Assembly: GCF_028290495.1 (NCBI RefSeq)
Contig: NZ_JAQGJT010000126.1
Location: forward strand, 1-45,558
Direction of reading: 5' to 3'
Origin: Tardiphaga sp.
GTDB lineage: Bacteria > Pseudomonadota > Alphaproteobacteria > Rhizobiales > Xanthobacteraceae
Length of the DNA stretch: 45,558 nt
Shown: positions 6,553-14,251 of the stretch, in pieces
Position numbering within the stretch: the first letter of the stretch is position 1
Layout: the number at the start of each line of letters is the position of its first letter
Notes under the pieces: model-generated
Databases searched by the model: none
Told to the model about the DNA's origin: nothing
What the model saw: only the letters and a program-made list of their open reading frames with translations
Translations under genes and position numbers: made by a program

Positions 6553-7029
6553 ATGACAATGTACACCGCGACAGCAGAACAGACCGCCGACGTGATCACT
6601 CCGAACTTTGGCGCGACCGTTGAAAAAACGGTAGCCCAGCGAGCGACGCCCGCCCATCGTCGCCGCCAGCATGCTGACAACAAGCTGATCGAACTGTGCA
6701 TGGAAGTCACAGCAAACATGGCTGCGGCGGACGGCGCGTTCAAAGCAGATCCGAGCGGTAACAGCGATTTTGCTGAAGCATGGGACGATATTTATCGTAG
6801 CCGGGCCAACCAGGCGATGCAGCGCGCGACGAAAGTGAAGGCACAAACGGCAGACGGCTTGCGCTCCAAGGCAGCCGTGGCGGACGTGATTTACAGCTGG
6901 CTGAGATCGTTCACATGCGAGCCCGAACACACAGCGTTCCTCACCTCGTTCACTGTCGACGTCATCCGTATGCAGCAAGCGATGCTTCAGGAAAGAGTGT
7001 CGCACAAGAAGTTTTCAGACGCGCGCTGA
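6553..7029 (+). CDS. Hypothetical protein, 158 aa
   Basis: Mostly helical protein of unknown family, with no signal peptide or membrane segment. The N-terminus is Thr/Ala-rich and disordered-looking; a basic stretch (RATPAHRRRQHADNKLIEL) leads into helices with conserved-looking Trp residues (AWDDIYRSRANQAMQRA). A GGGG run lies just before the start at 6553; a second ATG two codons later at 6559 is the alternative. It lies in the rightward set under the candidate operators. Confidence 0.6.
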   Translation: MTMYTATAEQTADVITPNFGATVEKTVAQRATPAHRRRQHADNKLIELCMEVTANMAAADGAFKADPSGNSDFAEAWDDIYRSRANQAMQRATKVKAQTADGLRSKAAVADVIYSWLRSFTCEPEHTAFLTSFTVDVIRMQQAMLQERVSHKKFSDAR

Positions 7030-7098
7030 ACGTTGATCGCAACTGATCTGCGAATCATTCGCAGAGCGTAATCGGCGCGTCCGATCGGGGTAACTTCA

Positions 7099-7950
7099 AT
7101 GCTTGACGTCACATCTTCCCAAAAAACATCCGTAGAGCCCCGGCACATTCTCAGATCGCCACTCAACGAGCGCGTCAATGTCTTACCGCCGGTCATCGAT
7201 GCCGATCTTGCTCTACAGCAGGACGAAACGCTATATCCGGCCGCCATTTTTGGAACACTGCCGCAGGGCTTCGATCCAGTGAACGCCGACATCCGCACGT
7301 TAGCACATTGGTTGCGTAAGGCGATGAACGCAGTGGATAGCCGGCAAGCGCACGAAGATGCAGAAGCCGACAACGACGCCCTGTCAAATGCGATGAAGCC
7401 GGTGAACCTTTTATTCAAAACTATCAAGGAAGTCGCGCCCAGATCTCCAGCCTGTTGCGTGTATCAAATGCGGGCTATCGCTGATTTCTCTCAATGGCTG
7501 TACGACCCGGACAACCCTGAGCCCAGCGATGACGTCATGGAGGACCTGAGCGTCGCCGAATTTCGACACATCGCAATTAACCTCGAAATGGTCGTAAAGT
7601 GCGACGAACCGACCAAACAAGTCGGGCCGCTAACCAAGGGGCGCCGGCTTACGCGCGCTGGTCTGCTGTTGCGTTATCACGCCTTTCTTGTCGGCGAACT
7701 GCATACGTTGAGCTTAAACCTGTATGGGTCCTCCGACTACGCGCTGCGACGCCGGCCAATAGATCGGGCTGTTTCGATCCGTGTCAGCAACAATTTCGTT
7801 GACGGCCAATACGTCGAGCGACGGAAGAACTACCCGTTCTTCGACGAAGGAAGGTTGTCCCAGCGCGCCCGCGCTGTCCTTGAAAGTCTCGAAATTGATA
7901 CCGTTCACGGCGCTGACAGGACCGCTAAGCGCCGTACAGGGGGCGGCTGA
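7099..7950 (+). CDS. Hypothetical protein, 283 aa
   Basis: Cytosolic-looking protein of unknown family. It contains a Pro-rich N-terminal region, an acidic helix near residues 85-100, hydrophobic helices around 105-140 (MKPVNLLFKTIKEVAP) and a basic C-terminus. Base composition is less GC-biased than the chromosomal genes to the right, consistent with element origin. Its stop overlaps the start of the excisionase-like gene (TGATG). No function can be assigned. Confidence 0.6.
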   Translation: MLDVTSSQKTSVEPRHILRSPLNERVNVLPPVIDADLALQQDETLYPAAIFGTLPQGFDPVNADIRTLAHWLRKAMNAVDSRQAHEDAEADNDALSNAMKPVNLLFKTIKEVAPRSPACCVYQMRAIADFSQWLYDPDNPEPSDDVMEDLSVAEFRHIAINLEMVVKCDEPTKQVGPLTKGRRLTRAGLLLRYHAFLVGELHTLSLNLYGSSDYALRRRPIDRAVSIRVSNNFVDGQYVERRKNYPFFDEGRLSQRARAVLESLEIDTVHGADRTAKRRTGGG

Positions 7951-8393
7951 TGCCCCGCAGGCCTCGCGATCACTTGGTCCGCGCTCGGGCGCGTCCACGG
8001 CCTCAGGACTGGGCTGACGACGACAGCATGACCCTTATCGAGGCCGTGGCGGTATTCTTCCCCCACGGCCCCCTCACATTGTCGTCTTTTCGGACCGAGA
8101 TCGCGGCCGGAAGGCTTGAAGTCGCTCGCGTGGCAGGCAAAGATTTGACGACCCCACGCGCAATCAGGAAGCTGGTGACCCCATGCCGGGCAGGAAAGCC
8201 AAACCGCCTCGCCTCTGGTGCCGTCCCGATGACGGAACTTGGGTCATCCTCGACCGAGGACGGCAGGTCCGCACAGGCTTCAGCCGCACTGAAACTGAAA
8301 GCGCTGCGCGCGCACTCGAAACCTACCTCGGCACGCGCCACAAGCCGACCATCGGCACCCGTGATCCCGCTGCGCTCGCTGTTGCCGACATAA
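7950..8393 (+). CDS. Excisionase-like DNA-binding protein
   Basis: Recombination directionality candidate. The recognisable part begins at residue 27 (ATG at 8028): MTLIEAVAVFF, then GPLTLSSFRTEIAAGRLEVA and GKDLTTPRAIRKLV. This is the pattern of short winged-helix excisionases in alphaproteobacterial phages. The tail is Ser/Ala-rich (ELGSSSTEDGRSAQA) and overlaps the integrase start by 211 nt in another frame. I recall similar Ser-rich tails on related excisionases, so the overlap may be genuine rather than a frameshift. The first 26 residues are Arg-rich and may not be translated. The neighbouring integrase supports the call. Confidence 0.7.
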   Translation: MPRRPRDHLVRARARPRPQDWADDDSMTLIEAVAVFFPHGPLTLSSFRTEIAAGRLEVARVAGKDLTTPRAIRKLVTPCRAGKPNRLASGAVPMTELGSSSTEDGRSAQASAALKLKALRAHSKPTSARATSRPSAPVIPLRSLLPT

Positions 8394-9448
8394 TCACCGC
8401 GTACGAGGAATCGAAGCGGCCAAAGAATTACGACCTGCTTCGCAGCAAGATTGCCGACAAGCATCCGATTTCGAACGATGAGCGCAAGATCGTGCGCCGC
8501 CATGACGAGCTGCTGATCCGCCTCGACAGCGCCAATTCATTTTTCGGAAGGTACAAGCTGGCCGACCTCAAGGCGCAGCTCTGCCGTGACTATGCCGACT
8601 GGTGCACCGGCACTCCGAACGACCGAAACCGCGATCTGGAAAAGCGCCGCATCGTCTCTGACCAGACGGCCAGGCGCCACCTCGAAGATTTGCGTGCAGC
8701 GATAAACGTCTATCACGGCGAGCACACGCTCGACGTCGTGCCGAAGATCGCCTTGCCTGAAAAGCGCAAAGGTCGCGAACGTTGGCTGCGCCGATCGGAA
8801 GCCGCCCGGCTGCTCGGCGCCGCCCTCGGCTTCGTTTGGGATGGTGAGCGCGAGGCGTGGAAACGCAACGATGCCGGTCGCCTATTCCGGAGGCCGACAT
8901 GGCTGGTGGCTCGGCGCCGGCCAGTCGCCCGGTTTATCTTACTGGGGATCTACAGCGCGCGCCGAGAGGAGACGATCCGCCGGACTCAGTGGATGGCCAC
9001 CACAACCCATCCATGGATGGATTGCGAGCGCTGGGTCTATCACGGTCGGGGAGGCCAAGAGGCAGCCACCAAAAAACGCCGTCCGCCTGCCAAGATCGCC
9101 ACAAGGCTGCGTCCACATTTGGCTCGCTGGCGTCAGCTTGATTTAAAACTGGCCGACCATCTCGGCAAACCGGTTCATTTCATCGTGCATCGCGCCGATG
9201 GCGAGCAATATGCCGAGAAGATCAAGACGGGTTGGGATGCGATCGTCGCCGACGCTGGCCTGAGCGACGATGTTGTGCGCCACATCCTGCGCCACACTGC
9301 GGCGACATGGCTGATGCAGCGCGGCACCGATCCCTGGCAGGCCGCAGGTTGGCTGGGAATGACGCTAGAGCAGTTGCAAGACAACTACGGCCATCATCAT
9401 CCCGACTTCCAGGAAGAGGCCGCGGACGCTTTTAGCGGACGGCGGTGA
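8183..9448 (+). CDS. int: Tyrosine integrase / site-specific recombinase
   Basis: Catalyses integration and excision by strand exchange through a tyrosine-DNA link. At 421 residues it has the usual size of phage integrases. Residues 60-185 form the core-binding region. The catalytic part has the first Arg near 260 (GIYSARREET), a Lys near 297, HILRH at 367-371, a Trp at 390 and the nucleophile Tyr at 402 in NYGHHHPDF, so all expected active-site elements are present. It is transcribed toward the tRNA-Pro gene, about 1 kb away, which is the probable target. The start at 8183 lies inside the excisionase-like gene. Confidence 0.92.
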   Translation: MPGRKAKPPRLWCRPDDGTWVILDRGRQVRTGFSRTETESAARALETYLGTRHKPTIGTRDPAALAVADIITAYEESKRPKNYDLLRSKIADKHPISNDERKIVRRHDELLIRLDSANSFFGRYKLADLKAQLCRDYADWCTGTPNDRNRDLEKRRIVSDQTARRHLEDLRAAINVYHGEHTLDVVPKIALPEKRKGRERWLRRSEAARLLGAALGFVWDGEREAWKRNDAGRLFRRPTWLVARRRPVARFILLGIYSARREETIRRTQWMATTTHPWMDCERWVYHGRGGQEAATKKRRPPAKIATRLRPHLARWRQLDLKLADHLGKPVHFIVHRADGEQYAEKIKTGWDAIVADAGLSDDVVRHILRHTAATWLMQRGTDPWQAAGWLGMTLEQLQDNYGHHHPDFQEEAADAFSGRR

Positions 9449-9457
9449 TGTTGGTCG

Positions 9458-9931
9458 TCAGGCCCGTGGGTATACTTCGTGTTCTTGATCTAAGAACACG
9501 AGGAAAAATGCACTTTTGGCGCGAAAGCCGTGCACACGGGACTCCTGGTCAACTCGCAATTCAAACCAGGTTAGGTCGTCGCTGATTTTTCCCATGAAAG
9601 CAGTTTTTGGAAGCTTGGAGATATCTTTGTGGGTCGTGTATCCAAAACCGACCTTGTCTCCGGCCTTGCCTGCCGTCCGGTAAATGTCGGTCCAAGTCAT
9701 TTGACCCAACTTTTTGCAGAACGCACTGAACGCCCGAAGCTTATCAGGCGTCCAGGCCGAGAAGCACTGATATTCTGACCAGTAATATTTGAGACTGACG
9801 TAAGGCTGCTCGGTATTCTTGTCGTCATCTATTCCGAGAATAGCAGCTTCGCGCAAAGTAACGTTTAAGTCCGCAATGTTACCGCGCGCTTGTTTTTCAG
9901 CAATTTTTCTAAGCTTATCATTCTTCGCCAT
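9458..9931 (-). CDS. Candidate toxin paired with a Panacea antitoxin
   Basis: A 157-residue protein of no family I can name firmly. It has a basic N-terminus (KLRKIAEKQA), then VSLKYYWSEYQCFSAW, and a C-terminal block RVHGFRAKSAFFLVFLDQEH ending near EVYP. That end resembles small toxins in which a beta-strand core finishes with D-x-x-H-x-x-Y. The start overlaps the antitoxin gene end by 14 nt, and GGAG precedes the ATG. Panacea proteins are established as antitoxins for many unrelated toxins, so the partner role follows from context. It ends nine bases from the integrase stop, tail to tail. Confidence 0.55.
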   Translation of the reverse strand: MAKNDKLRKIAEKQARGNIADLNVTLREAAILGIDDDKNTEQPYVSLKYYWSEYQCFSAWTPDKLRAFSAFCKKLGQMTWTDIYRTAGKAGDKVGFGYTTHKDISKLPKTAFMGKISDDLTWFELRVDQESRVHGFRAKSAFFLVFLDQEHEVYPRA

Positions 9932-10400
9932 CGGTCTCCGAATCCAGGCCAGAATAAAATTCCAACATGCCTTCCTTCGGGATCACAGCATTTGATCGCT
10001 CTTCCGGACCAAGGGAGCCTCGAGCATCCTTCCACGGATCCTCGCGATGGGTCATCGCTTCAAGATGCTTTGCTGAAAAGTCGCCATACACGCTTAGAAT
10101 GCTGCCGATATGAGCAAAGGTCTCAGGGTCGAGGAGCGGGGCATCCCTGGGCGCCGGAATAGCGTCCCACTGATAATGTTTATAGGTATGGAAGACGCTC
10201 TCCAGCACAGGACCGTGAGCCCACGCCTGAAAATCCTCATCGAAGAGGGGGCGCTTCAACCACACCAGCGCCCAAGCCTGCGCGTAGTACAGAAGTTTCT
10301 GCAACTTCAAGTGGGTCATCGAATCGCCAGCGGAGCGATCAATGCCAGCCAAGAACGATCGAGCAATCTCTCCGGGCGAATAGATGCTGGGATCAGACAT
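9918..10400 (-). CDS. Panacea (SocA/DUF4065) domain antitoxin
   Basis: Residues about 8-120 match the Panacea domain found in SocA of Caulobacter and in PanA antitoxins: MTHLKLQKLLYYAQAWALVW, then FDEDFQAWAHGPVLESVFHT, and later LEAMTHREDPW. In this family the protein neutralises a toxin by direct binding or by delivering it to a protease. It is the first gene of a two-gene leftward unit with the candidate toxin. A plausible sigma-70-like promoter lies just upstream. The pair sits between integrase and tRNA, a common cargo position. Confidence 0.85.
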   Translation of the reverse strand: MSDPSIYSPGEIARSFLAGIDRSAGDSMTHLKLQKLLYYAQAWALVWLKRPLFDEDFQAWAHGPVLESVFHTYKHYQWDAIPAPRDAPLLDPETFAHIGSILSVYGDFSAKHLEAMTHREDPWKDARGSLGPEERSNAVIPKEGMLEFYSGLDSETDGEE

Positions 10401-10432
10401 TCGAAACTCTTTCGCTACTACCGGCTGCCCGA

Positions 10433-10461
10433 ATCATAACAAGAAACCTGCAAAACGCCAA
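10433..10461 (-). promoter_or_regulatory. Candidate promoter of the toxin-antitoxin unit
   Basis: Read leftward, TTGGCG (10461-10456), 17 bases, then TATGAT (10438-10433), about 33 bases before the antitoxin ATG. The match to the sigma-70 consensus is 4/6 and 5/6 with ideal spacing. Confidence 0.45.
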
Positions 10462-10520
10462 AACGTTGCGCATTTCATTGCATGGCACGAAAGGTCTAAA
10501 TGCTAAGTATTTGAATTACT

Positions 10521-10545
10521 TGGTCGGAGTGGCAGGATTTGAACC
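10521..10545. other. Predicted attachment site region at the tRNA 3' end
   Basis: Tyrosine integrases usually recombine within the 3' half of a tRNA gene. The element lies on the 3' side of this tRNA, so the core should lie at or just inside 10521. The second copy, a direct repeat of the tRNA 3' end, would be beyond the left edge and cannot be checked here. Confidence 0.35.
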
Positions 10546-10597
10546 TGCGACCCCTGCGTCCCGAACGCAGTGCTCTACCGGGCTGAGCCACACTCCG
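10521..10597 (-). tRNA. tRNA-Pro, anticodon CGG
   Basis: The reverse strand folds as a complete cloverleaf. Acceptor CGGAGTG pairs with CACTCCG, D stem GCTC/GAGC, anticodon stem CTGCG/CGCAG around loop TTCGGGA (anticodon CGG), and T stem GCAGG/CCTGC. The discriminator A and CCA are encoded. Length is 77 nt. The gene appears intact, as expected when integration restores the tRNA 3' end. Confidence 0.95.
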
Positions 10598-10686
10598 ACA
10601 AGTGGCCGGCTTATAGCCTTGGGTTTCGCATACCGCAAGAACCTCGGTAAAAGAACTGACGCAATTGCGATGAGGATCGTTTCGAG

Positions 10687-11670
10687 ATGACTGTCGGCCT
10701 GACCACCCGCATGACTGACGCCGGCCCGGAGGCCGTGGCGGCGGCGGCGCAATGCCTGCGCGAGGGCGGTTTGCTGGGATTTCCGACCGAAACCGTCTAC
10801 GGGCTCGGCGCCGACGCGGCCAATGCCGCGGCAATCGCGCGGCTGTACCAGGCCAAGGGGCGGCCGGCGTTCAACCCGCTGATCGCCCATGTCAGCGACC
10901 TCCAGGCCGCGCAACGGATCGCGCGATTCGATTCGCAGGCACTGAGGCTCGCCGAATCGTTCTGGCCGGGGCCGCTGACCCTGGTGCTGCCGAAGACGCC
11001 GGATTGCCCGGTGGCGGACCTCGCCACCGCCGGGCTCGACACCGTCGCCGTGCGCGTGCCGGCCCATCCGGTCGCCCGCGCGCTGCTGCAGGCGTTCGGC
11101 GGCGCGGTGGTGGCTCCATCCGCCAATCGCTCCGGCCACGTGTCCCCGACCACCGCAGCCCATGTGCGGGCCGACCTCGACGGACGGATCGACTGGATTG
11201 TCGACGGCGGGCCGGTCGAGGTCGGCGTCGAATCGACGATTGTCGGCTGTTTCGAGCCACCGATGCTGCTGCGGCCGGGCGGACTGCCGCGCGAGGCGAT
11301 CGAGCGATTGCTCGGTCGCCTGCTGGTGTCGGTGCCGCAGGACGCCGAAAACGCCACGGCCCAGCCGCTGGCGCCGGGCATGCTGGCCTCGCATTATGCG
11401 CCGCGCACCCCGGTGCGGCTGAGGGCCCGGGACGTCCGCCCGGGCGAGGCGCTGCTGGCGTTCGGGCCGGTCGCGCTGCCGGGACTCGACAATGCCGTCG
11501 CGGTGATGAATTTGTCGGAACGTGGCGATCTCGCCGAGGCCGCGACGCGGCTTTTCGGCTATCTTCGCGCCCTCGACACCGCAGGCGGCACGGGCATCGC
11601 GGTGATGCCGGTACCGGAACATGGGCTCGGCGAGGCCATCAACGACCGGCTGCGCCGCGCCGCCGCCTGA
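10687..11670 (+). CDS. sua5: Threonylcarbamoyl-AMP synthase Sua5/TsaC
   Basis: Makes threonylcarbamoyl-AMP from threonine, bicarbonate and ATP for the t6A37 modification of tRNAs that read ANN codons. The YrdC domain covers about residues 12-200: TETVYGLGADA, the KGR motif at 57-59 followed by NPLIAH, and APSANRSGH around 143-151. A shorter Sua5-type C-terminal domain follows, ending near LGEAINDRLRRAAA; the 327-residue length is typical of the long Sua5 form rather than short TsaC. It begins 90 bases beyond the tRNA-Pro gene, and the next gene follows after 23 bases, so the two may be cotranscribed. Confidence 0.92.
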   Translation: MTVGLTTRMTDAGPEAVAAAAQCLREGGLLGFPTETVYGLGADAANAAAIARLYQAKGRPAFNPLIAHVSDLQAAQRIARFDSQALRLAESFWPGPLTLVLPKTPDCPVADLATAGLDTVAVRVPAHPVARALLQAFGGAVVAPSANRSGHVSPTTAAHVRADLDGRIDWIVDGGPVEVGVESTIVGCFEPPMLLRPGGLPREAIERLLGRLLVSVPQDAENATAQPLAPGMLASHYAPRTPVRLRARDVRPGEALLAFGPVALPGLDNAVAVMNLSERGDLAEAATRLFGYLRALDTAGGTGIAVMPVPEHGLGEAINDRLRRAAA

Positions 11671-11693
11671 AGACCAAATTGCAGGAAGTCCCG

Positions 11694-13136
11694 ATGAATA
11701 TCGTCCAGAAGCCGCCCGCAACCTTGTCGCCCGAGACGATCGCGAAGTTCCGCGCCATCGTCGGCGACAAATATGCCGTCACCGACGAAGCGGACGTGCA
11801 CCAATACGTGACCGAGGAGCGCAACCTGTTCCGCGGCACCTCGCCTCTGGTGCTGCGGCCGGGCTCGACGGCGGAAGTCGCCGCGATCTGCAAGCTCGCC
11901 ACCGAGACCCGCACCGCGCTGGTGCCGCAGGGCGGCAATACCGGGCTGGTCGGCGGCCAGACGCCCTATGGCGGCGAAGTCGTGATCTCGATGCGGCGGA
12001 TGGACCGACTGCGCGAGATCGACACCGAATCCAACACCATGACGGTGGAGGCCGGCATGATCCTGCAGAATGCGCAGAACCGTGCGTCGGAAGCCGACCG
12101 GCTGTTCCCGCTGTCGCTGGGCTCCGAGGGTAGCTGCACCATCGGCGGCAACCTTTCCAGCAATGCCGGCGGCACCGCGGCGCTCGCTTACGGCGTGGCG
12201 CGCGAGATGTCGCTCGGGCTCGAAGTGGTGCTGGCCGATGGCCGCATCCTCAACAGCCTGTCGAAGCTGAAGAAGGACAATACCGGTTACGACCTGCGCA
12301 ACCTGTTCATCGGCGCGGAGGGCACGCTCGGCATCATCACTGCGGCGACGTTGAAACTGTTTCCCAAGCCGCGCGCCATCGAGACCGCCTTTGTCGGACT
12401 GAAATCCCCTGACGACGCGCTGAAGCTGCTGGCGATCGCGCGCGACGAAGCCTCGGGCCAGCTCACCAGCTTCGAGCTGATCGCCGACATCGCGGTGGAT
12501 TTCAGCGTCCGCCACGGCATCGGCGTCCGCGATCCCCTGGCCAGCAAGCACGCCTGGTACGTGCTGATGGAATTGTCGTCGTCGCGCGACGGCATCAGCG
12601 ACACGCTGGAACGGATTCTCGAGCGCGGCATGGAAGAGGGCATCGTCGACGACGCCGCCATCGCCGCCAATCTCGCCCAGCGCCAGGGGTTCTGGAAACT
12701 GCGCGAGGAAATCTCGCCGGCGCAGAAGCCGGAAGGCGGCTCGATCAAGCACGACATCTCGGTGCCGGTCGCGGCCGTTCCCGCTTTCATCGCCGAGGCC
12801 AATGCAGCGGTGGTCAAGTTGCTGCCCGGCGCGCGGCCGGTGCCGTTCGGCCATCTCGGCGACGGCAACATCCATTACAACGTCACCCAGCCGGTCGGCG
12901 CCAATACCGCGGAATTCCTGGCGCGCTGGCACGACGTCAGCGACGTGGTGTTCGAGGTGGTGCTTCGGATGCACGGCTCGATCTCCGCCGAGCACGGCAT
13001 CGGCCAGCTCAAGGCCGCGGACCTGCCCTCGGTGAAGGACCCGGTGGCGATCGAGGTGATGCGCGGCCTGAAGGCCATGCTGGACCCCCTGAACATCATG
13101 AATCCCGGCAAGGTGCTGCTGCCGGTGAAATCATGA
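11694..13136 (+). CDS. FAD-linked D-2-hydroxyacid dehydrogenase
   Basis: Flavoenzyme of the GlcD/D-lactate/D-2-hydroxyglutarate dehydrogenase family, 480 residues. The FAD-binding PCMH domain (about 48-225) shows PQGGNTGLVGG at 78-88 and SLGSEGSCTIGGNLSSNAGG. The C-terminal cap and metal-binding part shows GHLGDGNIHYNV at 386-397, HGSISAEHGIG near 427-437 and the family ending NIMNPGKVL. The substrate cannot be set from sequence; D-2-hydroxyglutarate or D-lactate are the usual ones, with electrons passed to an acceptor. The start at 11694 is the first ATG after sua5 and follows GCAGGAAG. The downstream acetyltransferase overlaps the stop by 4 nt. Confidence 0.9.
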   Translation: MNIVQKPPATLSPETIAKFRAIVGDKYAVTDEADVHQYVTEERNLFRGTSPLVLRPGSTAEVAAICKLATETRTALVPQGGNTGLVGGQTPYGGEVVISMRRMDRLREIDTESNTMTVEAGMILQNAQNRASEADRLFPLSLGSEGSCTIGGNLSSNAGGTAALAYGVAREMSLGLEVVLADGRILNSLSKLKKDNTGYDLRNLFIGAEGTLGIITAATLKLFPKPRAIETAFVGLKSPDDALKLLAIARDEASGQLTSFELIADIAVDFSVRHGIGVRDPLASKHAWYVLMELSSSRDGISDTLERILERGMEEGIVDDAAIAANLAQRQGFWKLREEISPAQKPEGGSIKHDISVPVAAVPAFIAEANAAVVKLLPGARPVPFGHLGDGNIHYNVTQPVGANTAEFLARWHDVSDVVFEVVLRMHGSISAEHGIGQLKAADLPSVKDPVAIEVMRGLKAMLDPLNIMNPGKVLLPVKS

Positions 13137-13573
13137 CCGACATGCTCGAGATCACGGATATCGCGGACGCCGACGTCGCCGGCGTCATCGCGCTGTGGCG
13201 GCGCTGTGGACTGGTGCGGCCGTGGAACGATCCCTCCGCTGACATCGCGCTGGCGCGCGCGGGCGACAACTCCACCGTGCTGGTCGGCCGCGTCGGCGCA
13301 GCCATTGTGGCGTCGGTGCTGGTCGGCCAGGAAGGCCATCGCGGCTGGGTGTATTACGTCGCCGTCGATCCCGACCATCAGCGGCGGAACTTCGGTCGCA
13401 TGATCATGGAAGCGGCGGAAGACTGGTTGCGCCACCGCGGCATCGAGAAGCTGCAATTGCTGGTGCGCGGCGACAACGCGCAGGTGAACGCGTTCTACGA
13501 GCAGCTCGGCTACGGCGAACAGAAGCGCGTCATTTATGCAAAATGGCTGGATGGACGGCCGCTGACGCCGTGA
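13133..13573 (+). CDS. GNAT-family acetyltransferase (YpeA-like)
   Basis: N-acetyltransferase of 146 residues. The GNAT core includes VYYVAVDPDHQRRNFGRMIM around 74-93, where QRRNFG matches the acetyl-CoA pyrophosphate loop, and a C-terminal LQLLVRGDNAQVNAFYEQLG typical of motif B. The start ATGA overlaps the stop of the dehydrogenase, so the two are coupled. The substrate, protein or small molecule, is unknown. The pattern with WRRCGLVRPWNDP near the start is characteristic of the YpeA subgroup. Confidence 0.88.
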   Translation: MTDMLEITDIADADVAGVIALWRRCGLVRPWNDPSADIALARAGDNSTVLVGRVGAAIVASVLVGQEGHRGWVYYVAVDPDHQRRNFGRMIMEAAEDWLRHRGIEKLQLLVRGDNAQVNAFYEQLGYGEQKRVIYAKWLDGRPLTP

Positions 13574-13724
13574 CGAATGGCCGGATTTTGCGCCTAAACC
13601 CAGACTAACCCCATGCCCGACAGGGCCTTTCGGCGACGTGATCCATCGCCGTTAACCCTTTTTAAAGATCTGCCATGCGGTGCAGTTTCCGCGTGCTAAA
13701 TCTCGATTCGCTTGCAAGGAACGT

Positions 13725-13739
13725 ACTCCGATTCGGAGT
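13725..13739. promoter_or_regulatory. Perfect 7-bp inverted repeat upstream of 13766 gene
   Basis: ACTCCGA-T-TCGGAGT lies 26 bases before the ATG at 13766. A short symmetric site here could be an operator. There is no T-run, so it is not a standard terminator. Confidence 0.3.
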
Positions 13740-13765
13740 GTCGTCAGAAATTGTTGGGGAATTGC

Positions 13766-14032
13766 ATGAGCCAGTCCGCCGCCTACCATACCGATCGCGA
13801 TCCCCTCCCCGACCAGGATCAGAAGCGGGCGGCGCTGGGCTATCTGAACGAAGCCTGGGCGGAAGCGCGTCACGACGGCATCGATGGCGATTGCCTGGCG
13901 CAGGCCAGCCTGTTCGCCGCCTTTGCCGAGCTGGTCGGCACCTATGGCGAAGACGCCGTGGCGAAATTCGTCGAAGGCCTGCCCGGCCGCGTGCGCAACG
14001 GCGAATTCTCGCTGATGCTGGCAAAGCAGTAG
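13766..14032 (+). CDS. Hypothetical protein, 88 aa
   Basis: Small acidic helical protein beginning MSQSAAYHTDRDPLPDQDQK. The start is chosen because GGGGA lies about seven bases upstream; a longer frame from 13712 lacks such a site. The core (ALGYLNEAWAEARHDGIDGD and LAQASLFAAFAELVGTYGED) suggests a helical bundle. I recognise no domain name. It is a single gene flanked by a palindromic repeat downstream. Confidence 0.75.
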   Translation: MSQSAAYHTDRDPLPDQDQKRAALGYLNEAWAEARHDGIDGDCLAQASLFAAFAELVGTYGEDAVAKFVEGLPGRVRNGEFSLMLAKQ

Positions 14033-14048
14033 TTTCCGCAAACTCAAC

Positions 14049-14157
14049 TGTCATCGTCCGGCTTGACCAGGCGACTCAGTATACGGCGGCCGTGCGGTTG
14101 ATCACGAACGACAGCGTCTACTGGGTCACCCGCCTGCGCGGGTGGCGACAACGGAGT
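14049..14157. repeat. Imperfect palindromic intergenic repeat
   Basis: Contains CGTCCGGCTTGACCAGGCGA near one end and CACCCGCCTGCGCGGGTGGC near the other, a type seen in Bradyrhizobium intergenic regions. It lies between the gene at 13766 and ygfZ. No coding frame is supported in 14033-14251. Confidence 0.5.
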
Positions 14158-14251
14158 GGGTGGTGGCTGCCCCCGGCCCTTGTTGTCGGCGGCTGTGCGG
14201 CATAGCTTTGGTGATCCTGTCCGCACGGTCACCTGAGCTACGAGTATCCCT

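Larger units (their letters stand above)
1..10520. mobile_element. Right end of an integrated phage-like element at tRNA-Pro
   Basis: The stretch carries a compact phage-type gene set: replication initiator and DnaB helicase, divergent Cro-like and CI-like regulators, an excisionase-like gene, a tyrosine integrase and a candidate toxin-antitoxin pair. It stops at the 3' end of a tRNA-Pro gene, which is the usual target of tyrosine integrases. Housekeeping genes begin directly beyond the tRNA. The regulator intergenic regions are AT-rich compared with the GC-rich chromosome on the right. No capsid, tail, terminase or conjugation gene is visible, so from this window it could be a full prophage, a satellite or a plasmid-like integrative element. 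The left end and second attachment site lie outside the window. Confidence 0.85.

Noticed and set aside
9458..9931. Calling the antitoxin partner a named RelE or YoeB toxin
   Set aside because: Only the C-terminal end is reminiscent; the rest does not match and no catalytic set can be pointed to.
10752..11693. Long upstream extension of the FAD dehydrogenase frame
   Set aside because: It overlaps sua5 in another frame and is Arg/Gly-rich noise; the family start matches ATG 11694.
11559..12995. 478-codon leftward frame opposite the FAD dehydrogenase
   Set aside because: Antisense shadow of a well-supported gene, with His/Arg/Gly-rich composition typical of such shadows.
13721..13740. Remnant of the tRNA-Pro acceptor as a second attachment site
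   Set aside because: It shares only about 7 bp with the acceptor stem and lies on the chromosome side, away from the element.
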